A DNA stretch of 64,000 nt from Pyropia haitanensis (lineage: Eukaryota; Rhodophyta; Bangiophyceae; Bangiales; Bangiaceae), in contig SDUX01000010.1 of NCBI GenBank assembly GCA_008729055.1, positions 1,813,090-1,877,089 of the forward strand, in the 5' to 3' direction. Both the position numbers and the translations under genes were made by a program. Each line of letters begins with the position of its first letter. The first letter of the stretch is position 1. This document shows, piece after piece, positions 1-9,705 of the stretch. Under the pieces are notes generated by a model that was not told the origin of the DNA, ran no database searches, and saw only the letters and a list, made by a program, of their open reading frames with translations.

Positions 1-641
1 CGCGGGCCGGCCGCGCCAGGGGGGGTGGGGGGGGGGGGGGCGCGGGCGGCGTCGCGGGTGTGGCGGCGGCTGCGGGTGCGGGCGGCGGTGGTGGTGTAGG
101 CTGTGGGAAGAAAGCAGGGGTGGGCGGTGATGCGTCAACGCGCGCACTGTCACCCGCAGTGTCCCGCGCTGTGGGCGCACGACCATTGATACCGATCCGG
201 AACACGCGGTGACTCGTTCTTTGTCCCAGAAATAGGTTGGCGTCTTTGTTTCGCGACGTACAATACAGCCGCGTCCTTGAGCCCTCCAGGGTGTACGCCA
301 GAGTATCGGCGGGTGGCGAACGCAAGCGCCACGCGCTCACCGGCGCGCGCGCAACAAGGGCATCAACGACCCCCAACCGACAGACTTGGGTGGGTCTCCA
401 ATGGGCGTGATCCCGTGCGGGCCAGAGGTGCACGCCCGTTGCCCGCACGCGCCCCCACCAGGAAGGCCCACATCGGCCGCGGGAGACCGCGTCCTCCCCG
501 CTGGGAGCCACCCCTACACAACGTCTGTTCATGGGCACCGCGAGAGGACATTCACACATACGCGGGCACATGTCGCACAAAATCGCACGCGCTCCCACAC
601 GTACAGGTACAACTTGGATAGAGGGCGGCCGGCATATCCAC
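1..641. other. Intergenic, no gene seen
   Basis: GC-rich flank downstream of the desaturase. It begins with a G homopolymer near 22-40. No open frame here shows family features. Confidence 0.5.
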
Positions 642-2042
642 CTAGAGGTTCCGTCCCAGGTCGGCGAGCAACCGGCACACGGCGACGTTCCCCTCGACCA
701 GCCCCTCACACGTGTAGCGGATGCCGTACTTGGCACAAAACGGCCGCAGGATGCGCGCCGCCGCCGGCAGCGAGTGCCGCGGCAGCGTCGGCCAGATGTG
801 GTGCTCCACCTGGTAGCCGAGGCCGCCCGTAAACCAGTCGTTGAACAGCCCCGGCGTCACGTCGCGGGTCGTCCGCACCTGCAGCCGCACAAAGTCAGTG
901 GCCGACACGTCCGCGTCGGTGAGCACCTCCATTGCGTTGTGGCCGACGGTAAAGACCACGCCAATGAGCAGGCCGCCCAGGCCCTGCGAAAGGCAGCAAA
1001 ACAGCACCCACAGGGACCAGCTGCCCGTGTACGTCGACAGGACGAGGAAGCCCACGTGGTGAATGACGAGGCCAATTGCCTCGGCGATCCGCATCCGCTG
1101 AGTCGAGCAGTAGACAGATGCGGGCTCGGCCTGGAAGAGCAGCGACTGGATGACCCACGACGTCCGCGCCATGCACAGGATGGGCCAGTAGAAGAACCAC
1201 TGATTGCGCATCAGCCACCGCGGAAGGGAACCGAGGTCCTCCCCCTCAATCAGCTTCTCGCTCCACAGCAGCACGGGGGTGGTGTGGATGTCGGGGTCGC
1301 CCCCAGAGAGGGCATCCACCACGTTGGGCACCGCGTGGTGGTGGTTGTGCTTGGTCTTCCACCACGAAACCGAAAAGCCCTGAAAGATGTTGCCAATCAG
1401 GATGCCGGCCGCGTTGCCAAACGCGCGGTTGCGAAACACCTGGTGGTGCAGAAAGTCGTGCGCCAGCCACCCACACTGCTGCCAGAACAGGGCGAGCAGC
1501 AACGCCGAAGCTACGACCCCGCCCAGCGACGACCCATACGCGCGCAGCAAGGCCACCGAGCTCGCCAGCAGTGACACGTTAAATGCCACCTTGTACGCGT
1601 AGTACAGCTTGGATGAGTCATACAACCGGAGCCGCTGGAGCTCTTGCCGCATCCCTACTACGTCCGCCAGGTACTCGGGCGACCGCACGCTGGTAGTGCC
1701 ATCAATAGACGGCCGGCCCGCCTTGGCCTCCTCCACCAGCTCACCCACGTACAGGCCCGGCAGGAGCTTGTACGAGTCAGTGTTTTGGTGAAAGGCCGCA
1801 AACACGTCCGTCGCGTCCTTGCCCGCCGCCGTTAGCACAATGTCACCGCCGGGGTGAACGGCGGAAAAGGCCGTCACGTCGTACACCTTGCCGCGGATGG
1901 AAATCCAAGCATCGCCGCGGGACGCGTGCTTGCGCAGCTCCGCCGCGTCCACTGGCCGGCCGTGGCCACGGAGGCGGCCGGTCAAATCGGCGAGGCCCGC
2001 ATCGTCTACGTCAGGAGTGAACCGGCGGATATCGGGCGCCAT
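642..2042 (-). CDS. Front-end fatty acid desaturase with cytochrome b5 domain
   Basis: Predicted membrane enzyme of the ER that inserts a double bond between an existing one and the carboxyl end of an acyl chain, as in EPA/arachidonate synthesis, with electrons from its fused cytochrome b5. The 466-residue protein has the b5 haem motif HPGG at residues 63-66. Three histidine boxes follow: HDFLHH (195-200), HNHHH (232-236) and QVEHH (411-415); the Gln in the last box is the front-end hallmark. Hydrophobic segments lie between the boxes. The frame stays open 8 codons upstream but only to a GTG. The ATG at 2042 sits in CCTCGCCACCATGG, so I chose it. The stop is TAG at 642-644. Delta-5, delta-6 or delta-8 specificity cannot be told from sequence; HDFLHH is less like sphingolipid desaturases. 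No intron is needed. Confidence 0.93.
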   Translation of the reverse strand: MAPDIRRFTPDVDDAGLADLTGRLRGHGRPVDAAELRKHASRGDAWISIRGKVYDVTAFSAVHPGGDIVLTAAGKDATDVFAAFHQNTDSYKLLPGLYVGELVEEAKAGRPSIDGTTSVRSPEYLADVVGMRQELQRLRLYDSSKLYYAYKVAFNVSLLASSVALLRAYGSSLGGVVASALLLALFWQQCGWLAHDFLHHQVFRNRAFGNAAGILIGNIFQGFSVSWWKTKHNHHHAVPNVVDALSGGDPDIHTTPVLLWSEKLIEGEDLGSLPRWLMRNQWFFYWPILCMARTSWVIQSLLFQAEPASVYCSTQRMRIAEAIGLVIHHVGFLVLSTYTGSWSLWVLFCCLSQGLGGLLIGVVFTVGHNAMEVLTDADVSATDFVRLQVRTTRDVTPGLFNDWFTGGLGYQVEHHIWPTLPRHSLPAAARILRPFCAKYGIRYTCEGLVEGNVAVCRLLADLGRNL

Positions 2043-2913
2043 GGTGGCGAGGAAGGGGAAGTGCACGAGGGGGGGTCGCAGGTGTCAGAACGATACCGAA
2101 TCGACGTTGGTGATAGTGATGATGGCGGCGAGCGCACGTGGGCGATGAGGTCGGGGTGAATGTGTTGACGGGATGGCCGTGGCAGCGCCGCGTTGGCCGG
2201 CCCGGATCGAGAGCGGCGCTGAGGAGGGGGCCAAGGGTGTGGCGGATCGGCGGGCCCGGCAGCCCGCACACGCTGCGCTGGGGGGTGAGCGATACGGCAG
2301 CGAATCGGTGCCGTGGGCCCCACAGCCACAACGAACACGAGCGCGGCGCCACACGCCCCGAAACGCGCCGCCGCTGCGGCGCCGCTGTGCTCGCAGCGCC
2401 CCGCCAGCCGCCCGTCCCCGGCCGCAAACGCCCAGCCAATCCAATCGCTGGGGGGGGCTGGCGGGGTCGCAGTGGGAGTGCCCCAGACCACGGAGTCGTG
2501 CCACACGTGGCGTGGTGTGTTTCATGACAGCCGCGGATTGGCGCACGGCGGCGGGTAGGGTCAATGCTGTGCGGCTGAGCCGCGTCGGCCGCGATTCACG
2601 GTCCACGTGGCGTTTGACGGATGTGTTGTGGACCCCACAGGCCGCGAAAGAGAGGGGATGGCTGACGGATCAGGTCAGGGAGGGACAGGAAGCGCGGACT
2701 GACAGTGTGGCTGGCAAGCCAGTGAAGGTAGTGAAAACAGTTTTTTTTAATTCATATATAGATCAATATGGTGTATTTGGATTCTGACGAAGCGTGCACA
2801 AACTGTACAACGGTACTGTACACCGATCAAACTAATTTGGGATCGAAGGAAAATCCTCGGACTGCGCACTGCCAAACAACAATGCAAGACGCTCACACAC
2901 TCAGACGTCGCAG
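2043..2913. other. Upstream region of the desaturase
   Basis: GC-rich up to about 2730, then a short AT-rich patch (T run and ATATATA near 2742-2768). No convincing gene. CCAAT motifs are listed separately. Confidence 0.4.
2436..2445 (+). promoter_or_regulatory. Tandem CCAAT boxes upstream of the desaturase
   Basis: CCAATCCAAT lies about 400 bp upstream of the minus-strand desaturase start. A further CCAAT on the minus strand is at 2537-2541. CCAAT boxes are bound by NF-Y in eukaryotes; the role here is inferred from position only. Confidence 0.3.
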
Positions 2914-3147
2914 AAAACTCGGGCGACAGCACCGCACCCGTCGTAGGACAGTCGCACCCCTCAAGCTCCCCTTCCGATGACAAGTTGCCGTAATAGTCCA
3001 CCAGCACCTGCCAGCCGGAGGGTACCTTGAAGCCCCGGCGGCGAGCCCCCCTCGCGCATCTTGGTGCCACTGAAAAACACCAATTCGTCGGTCCGGGACG
3101 ATTTCAAAGAAGACCATCTTGTCAAAAGCCGCTCGCAACTCATCCCA
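2914..3147 (-). pseudogene. Partial decayed copy of ATP sulfurylase 3' end
   Basis: This segment is clearly homologous to 8276-8515, covering the last ~55 codons of the intact ATP sulfurylase and about 60 bp of its 3' flank. On the minus strand one can read AFDKMVFFE, FFSGTKMREGG and VPSGWQVLVDYYGNLS, against AFDKTVNKMAFFE, FISGSKMRKIMREGG and VPSGWQVLVDYYANLS in the parent. These pieces fall in different frames. The copy has lost 12 bp (TVNK region), lost the KIMR codons, carries a frameshift near 3025-3035 and has lost the stop codon. Homology ends abruptly near 3147, so the catalytic domain is absent. Inclusion of the 3' flank points to a DNA-level duplication. It is non-functional as an ATP sulfurylase. 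Confidence 0.85.
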
Positions 3148-4275
3148 ACGCGCCGCTGCCGGGCGGGCGCCAGAGCCCGGTCGTGTCCTGCGCTTGCAGC
3201 CGCGGCATGGCTACATCCTGGCGGCTTGGGGGGGGAGGGGCGGCGGTAGCGAAGGTAAGGACATAGCAGCAATGGCCGCTGTGGATGGTGGGGGACGGGC
3301 AGGGGGACGCCACAGCCGGATCGCCGGCGCGCGCAGCGCCACCAGTGCGGCCGGTGGCAGTGGCGATGGACGCCCTGGCGAGGACTGGAGTATGGTGCGG
3401 ATGGTGTGCCCGGTCGTCTTGGAGGTGGTGAGGGACGTAGACGCCATCGTTTGAGACGTCGGATGGGGTTGGAAACGAGCTGCCTGCGACAACAAGGGGG
3501 AAGGCGAAGATGGAGGTGGGTGGGGATGCGCTTGGGAGAAGGGCACGGCAGGTGCGTGAGTGCAAAGACGGGTCCAGGGCGGGGAAACAGCGGCCCAGGG
3601 TAGAGAAGAGTCAGCGGGCTGCGCTGAGCGAGTACGTAACATGCCATCGTGGACAGAACGAGGCGCAGCCAACCACTCGTAGCACGCTTGTTTGTTGCGT
3701 CAGCATTTACGGGCCTGGGGTGGTCCACCTGTTACATTTGAGATGAAGGGGACCTGGTGCTGTGCTGGCAATTGTCTTTTCTGGAGACTGTGAAGCCAGC
3801 ACGGCCCGCCCGAGAGGGCGTCTTCCGCTAATGGTCAGAGGGCGTACGTGGCCAGATTGAGACCGGGGGGAGCTCGGTCGACGCTGGCAAGCACCCTGCA
3901 TCGACGCACGCGAGGACGCACCTCTGGCAGGTGAGGGTGGTGCCCCTGGCCGCCAGTTCATCGATCGACCGACCGCCCGTCCGACCGGCGGAGAGTGGCA
4001 GTGTGAGCCTCCTGCGCAGGTCTGGCCGTTGGTGCGCTGGCCAGACAGCTCCGCTCGGTTGGCCGAGTGGGCTCGGGGATGCTGCTTGGGAGGGGAGTGA
4101 CCTAGAGAGCTGATGGAGGGCGGCTGCTGGCATAGAAAGCAGTGCATATAGCTGAGGGGGGAGAGATGATGAGGGTACCACCGGGTCGTATCCGCAACAC
4201 GACTTCTCTGTTTACAACCTGGCGGCGCTGAGAGGAAGCACCGCCAGTCGTCTCGAAGAGCACCCCCCTCGCGGC
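3148..4275. other. Intergenic, one weak open frame
   Basis: On the minus strand an ATG at about 3449 opens a 78-codon frame to 3211 (MASTSLTTSKTTGHTIR..., then Pro/Ala-rich) that resembles an organelle presequence. It lies directly 5' of the ATP sulfurylase remnant, but I cannot show it is a gene. Nothing else is recognisable. Confidence 0.25.
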
Positions 4276-5121
4276 ATGACGATGAAGCAACACACCCTCG
4301 TGGCCCGCCAGGGTGGGACTCCAACCGGCAAGGCTGCCCCGGTCGTGTTTTCCTGGGCGCCCGTGAGCTGCGTTGTCATTACCCTGCTGTGCCTGTTGTT
4401 GTGCATCGCCGGCGGCGCTTCCGCAGCAGTCGTCCCCGCGTCATCACCGACCCTCGACGTGGTGCAGTATGCAGAGCCGTTGCTGGGGCTTGGTGCCGCC
4501 GCGCCGTTGTGGGAACCCAATGACACCTTGGACGCTGGGATACTGGTAGAGCCCCACTACGAGCTGAGCGAAGCGGAAGCCAAGGCGCTCCGGGTGGAGC
4601 CCAACGAGCGGTCCTGGCTCATAGACAATCCCAACCAGCCCGTCAAGCGCGTGTCGTACAAGATTCATTCGCGCGACAATGGCCTCTTTGGTACGCAGTG
4701 GTCCTACGCCATCGTTGAGCGGAAGCACCTGGGGAAAGGCACCGTTCCAAACAACTTGATGCGAGAGTACGTGCGCCTGATCGGGGGCGACGTGGGCGGC
4801 CTCGGCCGCGACCACACGGGACACATCGTCGCAGACCGGCTGGGCGGCCTCGGGACGGTCCCGTGGAATGTCTTCCCTCAGCTGGCGTCGATCAACACCG
4901 GCTCCTTCCGCGTCTTTGAAGCCGGCGCAGCTGCCAAAGTGCAAGAACACATGGGCATTGTCTACTTCGTCCGGATGGCGTACCACGAGCCCTCCACCAC
5001 CGACAAGCAGCTGCGGCCCAAGAGCTTCCAGGTTGCTTATGCCTGGTGTGAGCGGAACGTGTGCAACCCCGGCGGCGACCCGAGAGTCCACTGGTACGGG
5101 GAGTGGTTCCGCAACGAGTAG
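4276..5121 (+). CDS. Secreted or membrane-anchored DNA/RNA non-specific endonuclease
   Basis: 281 residues. A hydrophobic segment at residues 23-52 (FSWAPVSCVVITLLCLLLCIAGG) after a short basic N-terminus suggests a signal anchor or signal peptide. The C-terminal half carries the pattern of the non-specific endonuclease NS_2 family: a GRDHTGHIVADRLGG motif at 177-191, with His183 the likely catalytic base, then VPWNVFPQ (195-202) and INTGSFRVFE (206-215), which supply the Asn/Arg residues typical of beta-beta-alpha metal nucleases. The expected reaction is Mg-dependent cleavage of DNA and RNA without sequence specificity. Two Cys near the C-terminus (258, 263) could pair outside the cell. The ATG at 4276 is the first in frame; a second ATG two codons on is possible. 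Family homologues are common in bacteria, so this may be an old acquisition, but composition matches its neighbours. Confidence 0.78.
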   Translation: MTMKQHTLVARQGGTPTGKAAPVVFSWAPVSCVVITLLCLLLCIAGGASAAVVPASSPTLDVVQYAEPLLGLGAAAPLWEPNDTLDAGILVEPHYELSEAEAKALRVEPNERSWLIDNPNQPVKRVSYKIHSRDNGLFGTQWSYAIVERKHLGKGTVPNNLMREYVRLIGGDVGGLGRDHTGHIVADRLGGLGTVPWNVFPQLASINTGSFRVFEAGAAAKVQEHMGIVYFVRMAYHEPSTTDKQLRPKSFQVAYAWCERNVCNPGGDPRVHWYGEWFRNE

Positions 5122-6481
5122 AGTTGCGGTGGGGTGGCACAGCCGCTTGGCCGCCGGCGGGCCCCAATGCGCGGAGCTGGGCGGCTGGCCGGAGGGGGGG
5201 GCGGGGCGCAGCGGTGCTCGTCGGCGCTCGGGGGCTGGTGGCGGCAGTCACCTCGGCAGCTGCAGACGCGAGTGATGCGAGAGTACAGGGTCTCCATTTC
5301 TACCTGCGAGTCCTGGCCCTCCCGCGACAGATGGGCCGCACATCTGCAGTAGCCCACAGCAGCACCCAGGTAAAAAAATTCGCGCCTCCCCGGCGCCCCC
5401 ACCGGCACCTTGGGCGTGTGCAGGACAACAAACGAAGAGGTGACCGCCCACCATACGCCCGCAACGCCGGGAGGGCCCCGTAGTTCTGCGTCCTATCGGC
5501 GCGCACAACTGCGCCTCGTCCGAGTGCAAGAGGTCCACCCCCTCCTGTCCCTACGTCTTGGGCATCCACCGGAGGTTGACGGCCTACAGCTGCACGCCAG
5601 GGGCGTTGACCGAAAAGTCCGCCTTGTGTAGGTTCGCCACCACTGGCAGACCTGGTGGCGGCCAGCGACCGCGCGTCCTGGCCGGCCGTGTTGGCCGCCG
5701 CCGCCATCGCCGCGGCCGCCATCCTGCACGCCACCACCGCCGCCACCGCCGTCGTGGCCGCCACCGCCGCCGCCGCCGCGGCCGCCGCGGCGCCGGCGTC
5801 GGCGGCCAAGGAGGCCCGCCAGCCTGCGGCGCACTGCCACCACCATCGAGCGGCTGGCACTCGACAGCCCCCCAACGGCAGCCGCGGAGCTTGCACCCCC
5901 CTCCCACCCCTGCCTTCAGCCGCCGGACCGACGCGACAAACTCGCCGACGGCGACCCAGTCGGCGCGGCCGCACGCGGTGCGGGCGCACTCGGCACCCGA
6001 GCGAGGACGTCCTCGACGCGCGCGAGACGCGGCGGTCGCCCGCGCAAAGCGCGCGTGGAGCGCGCGCGCACACCCGCGCCGCGACGGGCACGAGGTGCGG
6101 CCATTGTGGCGCTCATGGCGGGATCTCAGAGATGGGGGCGGGGCGGCAGAGTCCAGGCGATGGAGCAAGCTGCACCCGGGCGGCGGCTGCCGTGGGGGTG
6201 GGAGGTGCCGCCATTGTGACGCTCATGGTGGGAGCTCAGAGATGCGGCCGGGGCGGTAGTGTCCAGGCGATGGAACTAGCTGCTCCCGGGCGGCACGGGG
6301 GGGGGGGGGGCAGCCCGCCACCACCAGGTGGTCGCCGTCTCCATCTCCGTAACAGACCCCACCCCCCCCCCCGCCCCCCTTCCCCGCGCTTCGCACCGAT
6401 CCCAGCCTGCGCCACCCTCCACGCTGTTGCAGACACTGCCCCACACCCGCCAAGATTCGCGCCCGCCCCCCACCGGTCGCC
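5122..6481. other. Intergenic, low-complexity open frames
   Basis: GC-rich, with minus-strand frames at 5584-6168 that contain plausible protein-like stretches (VAVGEFVASVRRLKAG, LPVVANLHKADFSVNAPGVQL) separated by an Ala-rich stretch needing frame changes. It may hide a small unrecognised minus-strand gene, but no family or start can be supported. It also contains the tandem duplication at 6094-6294. Confidence 0.25.
6094..6294. repeat. Two-copy tandem repeat, 110-bp period
   Basis: 6094-6184 and 6204-6294 align over ~91 bp with about 15 substitutions. Shared blocks include GCTCATGG, TCTCAGAGAT/GCTCAGAGAT, GTCCAGGCGATGGA and CCCGGGCGGC. A 19-bp non-repeated spacer separates them. Confidence 0.85.
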
Positions 6482-7683
6482 TCAGGGCCCAACCGCGTCT
6501 GCCACCTGCCGCCCTCCCGCCAACACAGACCGCAGCGAGGAACGGGGTGGTGGCTCCACGCCATCGCACAGGCCGCCCCCGACGCCAGAAGCGGTCACCA
6601 GAGACGCTACCGGCGGCTGGCACACCGCCCGCGCCATCTCCTGAAGCCACGCATGGGAAGGGGCTGTGTCTGGCCCCCCCGGCCGCAGCGACCACCACCC
6701 TCGGCGCTTGTACACTCCGCCCCGCACCACCTGGAGCTCCACCCTCCCAAAGATGCCACCCGGGATAGAAGGGCTAAGCCAAGTCGGGTCCGCAACCATC
6801 CCCCGCCCGAGCGACAGCAGCGCCGCCCCCCCAGCCAGTACCGGCCGCGTGATGCCGTCGGCGGATGTGTAGGTCACCAACGTGGTCTGCCGGTTGTCCC
6901 AGGTGGCCCCGTCGGCCACCCGCTCCTGCGCGGCTACCACCCGCCCGTGCCAGTCCTGCGCAATGCCCACCGTGGCTCGCACAACAGCGAGGACGTCGTA
7001 GACCCCACGGTGGCGGGCGACGGTGCCCAACCAGGAGTTACGGTGGAGGGCCATCAGGCGCATCACCTCCTCCTCGCAGACCAGCCCCGAGCCAGCAGTG
7101 GCGGCGGCCGCGCCCGGCCGCGCGCACGGGTGCGGGCGGAACGACTCGGCCGACACGACGCTGCCAACGGGGACGGACCGCATCGCCCACTGTGCCATCC
7201 GGGCGGCCTTATAGTTGCCCGCCCACTCAAACTCGCGGTCCCGCCCCACCCCCCGCCCCGACCCCCCGGGCACGGTTGTGGGGGCGCGGGGCTCCCCCGG
7301 GCCAGGCGCGAGCCCCCACGTGCGGTCCGCGTCGGCGAGCCACTCGAGCTGCGCCGCGTCGGACAGGGGCGACGCGCACATGTTGACTGCCAGCACCCAG
7401 CCGGTGCCGCCCCCGCTGCTGCCGGGGACGGCCACAGCGTCAGCGTCGGGGGAGGTGCCACCGGCGGGGGGGGGTGACGCCGGCTCGGCAGAGCGGGGAG
7501 GGTGTGAAAGCGGCCCACCGTCGGGGCCCCAGGAGGGGGGGGGGGGAATGCAATGGTCGACGGCCCGGCATCGGCCGCCGCCGCCGCCGCCGCCGCCACG
7601 GTCCCTACCACCGCCGCCAACGCCGCCGTCGCCGTCGCTACCAGCGGCGGCGCCACGCCAGCCCAGAAGAGGCTGGCTCGCAT
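6482..7683 (-). CDS. Unrecognised secreted protein (frame broken at G12)
   Basis: The ATG at 7683 has a strong context (GTCCACCATGC) and opens a signal peptide (MRASLFWAGVAPPLVATATAALAAVVG..., ending in an Ala run). That frame then becomes nonsense-like. The frame one base over carries a coherent protein to TGA at 6482: GWVLAVNMCASPLSDAAQLEWLADADRTW, FEWAGNYKAARMAQWAMRSVPVG, CEEEVMRLMALHRNSWLGTVARHRG and VYDVLAVVRATVGIAQDWHGRVVAAQ. The switch must occur around the 12-G run at 7535-7546, in a Pro-rich linker. I do not recognise the family. It is probably an extracellular or vacuolar protein; no catalytic motif is evident. An intron instead of an indel is possible. Confidence 0.5.
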
Positions 7684-8334
7684 GGTGGACAGCAGCAGTC
7701 TGGGGGCGAGGGAGTGGGCGGCACGTTGACTGTTGGAAAGCTCCACGGCGTACGTCTGCGACGGAGCACCCGGCGGGCCGGCGGGTGCGGGACGGGGAGT
7801 ATGCCGCCGACTGGCGGGAGGGAGCCGCACTCGCCGGGTTCCCCCCCGTCTTTATATGCAGACATGCTCGAGAGCGTCCGTGGAGGGGTCGCCAGGACGG
7901 CTGCTCCGGCCGACCGCCGCGCACCGGTGGGACCGCCGCGCCGACGGCGGTCGGGACGATAGTAGAGTACTGACGGGCAGCCGCGGGGCCGCGCCTCCGC
8001 GGGTCGCGCAACTACCGCGTTGGGAACACCCGCCCAGCCCCGCACCGGTCGCGTTAGCGGTGCACGAGCGGGTTCCCCACGGGGGCGGTCGACGAGCTGT
8101 GCTATGGACACAGACGAAGCCCCGAGAGCGGCCGACCATTGAGGGTGTCAACGCGGCCCGTGAACACCCAGCCGAGCGTGGATCTGGGTGGCGGTCGAAC
8201 CTTGCAGCACGCACACGAAGACAAAAGAGCAAAACCATTTTCATCATGCCGACCAGGCCGCTCACGCAAGCAACAAACTCGGGCGTCAGCACCGCCGCCC
8301 TCGTAGGACGGTCGCTCCCCCTAAGCTCCCATTC
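7684..8334. other. Intergenic between two minus-strand genes
   Basis: Holds the presumed promoter of the unrecognised secreted-protein gene and, at 8276-8334, the 3' flank of ATP sulfurylase that was copied to 2914. No gene seen. Confidence 0.4.
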
Positions 8335-9705
8335 CTAAGACAGGTTGGCGTAGTAGTCGACCAGCACCTGCCAGCCCGAAGGCACCATAAAGCCCGGCGG
8401 CGGCGAGCCGCCCTCGCGCATAATCTTGCGCATCTTGCTGCCGCTGATAAACACAAAGTCGTCGGCCCGGGATGGCTCAAAGAAGGCCATCTTGTTGACC
8501 GTCTTGTCAAAAGCCGCCACCCGGAAAGGCAGGATCTCCAGCTTCTCCAGCCCAGGCGCCATGGACAGCACCTTCTTCCCGTGCCACGGGTTGAACATAT
8601 CCCGCTCCCCGTTGGGGTGCGCCATCCCCGCAGGGTCACGGCCCACAATGTAGTACTGGCAGCCCGCATTGACGCGGCTCTTGGCGTGCCACTGCACCTC
8701 CGTGGGGCCGCCGTAGAGCATCGGCGACGGAGCAATGCCGAGGATGGTCGACGCGGGGTCCAGGGCCCCCTCGGCGAGCACGCACTTATTCTGCGCAATC
8801 CGCTCGGCCAGGGGGATGTCGTCGCCCTTGACCTTGCCCCCAATCTGGTGGACCAGCAGGATGGGGTTCTTAAAGCCCCGCTCCAGGAGCTGCTCCCGGC
8901 AGCTGGTCATGAGGAGCGCGTGGCCATTGTGGATGGGGTTGCGCAGCTGGAAGACAAACACCGCGTCCGCCCCGCGGGCCGCGTACTCCTCGCGCAGCTG
9001 CCGGGGGGTGAGACGGTACTCGTCCAGGCCGTCGCCATACGTGATGGGGCGGAGGACCTGCAGGTCACCGCCAACCAGCCAGTCACCGCTGCCATAAATA
9101 ATTTCGGCATAGGGGTGACGGGCGTCGGTGAGGCCAAACGAGCGGGCCACCCGCTCCTCCTTGTTGTGCTCGTAAAACTCGGGCGCGCGGAGGATGGCCA
9201 CCACCTCCCCTGATGGGTCCTTGAGCGCAATAGCCGCCGCGTCCGCCGCCGCCTCTTTGGCCGCGTCGTCCACCGCGAGCACAATCGGCACCGACTGATT
9301 GGAGAGCGACCCGTCCGGCTGGCGGATGCAGTTAAAGTGGAGGGACTGGAGGTACTCATCCTCGCGCATAAAGCCCTTGAGCGGCGACGCCCACCCCTCC
9401 GACAGTACGTGGACCCACTGGAGGTCCACGTCCGTGAGGGTCACCGACGGGAGGGTGGCGGCCTCGGCGGTGAGGGCGGCCACCTGATCGGCGGGGACGA
9501 GGAGCTCCACAACGTCCTCCACGGCCAGCTGCGTGGGTGCCGATGGCGCCACTGTCATGGTTGGCTGCAGCCGCGCGGGAGCGACGGTCGCTGCCGCCGC
9601 GACGGGGGTGCCAAACAGGGCCGACGACGACGGGCGGGCGGCGGAGGCGGGGCGGGCGGCACCGCCCAGGCGGGCAGCCCCCGCGGCGGGCACAAACGCA
9701 GCCAT
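8335..9705 (-). CDS. Sulfate adenylyltransferase (ATP sulfurylase), plastid-targeted
   Basis: Makes adenosine 5'-phosphosulfate from ATP and sulfate, the first step of sulfate assimilation. The 456-residue protein starts with an Ala/Ser/Arg-rich, acid-poor N-terminus (MAAFVPAAGAARLGGAARP...) typical of a plastid transit peptide. The mature enzyme shows all family motifs: FQLRNPIHNGHALL (nucleotide-binding HxGH, where QLRN binds ATP and sulfate), GGKVKGDDIP, MLYGGPTEVQWHAKSR, NAGCQYYIVGRDPAGM and FISGSKMRKIMREG near the end. There is no fused APS kinase domain. The frame is open 15 codons further to a TTG; the ATG at 9705 in GTCGCCATGGC is the better start. The stop codon is TAG at 8335. A CCAAT box (9956-9960, plus strand) lies about 250 bp upstream. 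Its last exon region was copied to 2914-3147. Confidence 0.95.
   Translation of the reverse strand: MAAFVPAAGAARLGGAARPASAARPSSSALFGTPVAAAATVAPARLQPTMTVAPSAPTQLAVEDVVELLVPADQVAALTAEAATLPSVTLTDVDLQWVHVLSEGWASPLKGFMREDEYLQSLHFNCIRQPDGSLSNQSVPIVLAVDDAAKEAAADAAAIALKDPSGEVVAILRAPEFYEHNKEERVARSFGLTDARHPYAEIIYGSGDWLVGGDLQVLRPITYGDGLDEYRLTPRQLREEYAARGADAVFVFQLRNPIHNGHALLMTSCREQLLERGFKNPILLVHQIGGKVKGDDIPLAERIAQNKCVLAEGALDPASTILGIAPSPMLYGGPTEVQWHAKSRVNAGCQYYIVGRDPAGMAHPNGERDMFNPWHGKKVLSMAPGLEKLEILPFRVAAFDKTVNKMAFFEPSRADDFVFISGSKMRKIMREGGSPPPGFMVPSGWQVLVDYYANLS

Noticed and set aside
2042..2066. Upstream extension of the desaturase to 2066
   Set aside because: The extension begins with GTG; the ATG at 2042 has a near-perfect Kozak context.
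4444..5091. 215-codon minus-strand frame over the endonuclease
   Set aside because: It is antisense to a gene with clear family motifs and has none of its own.
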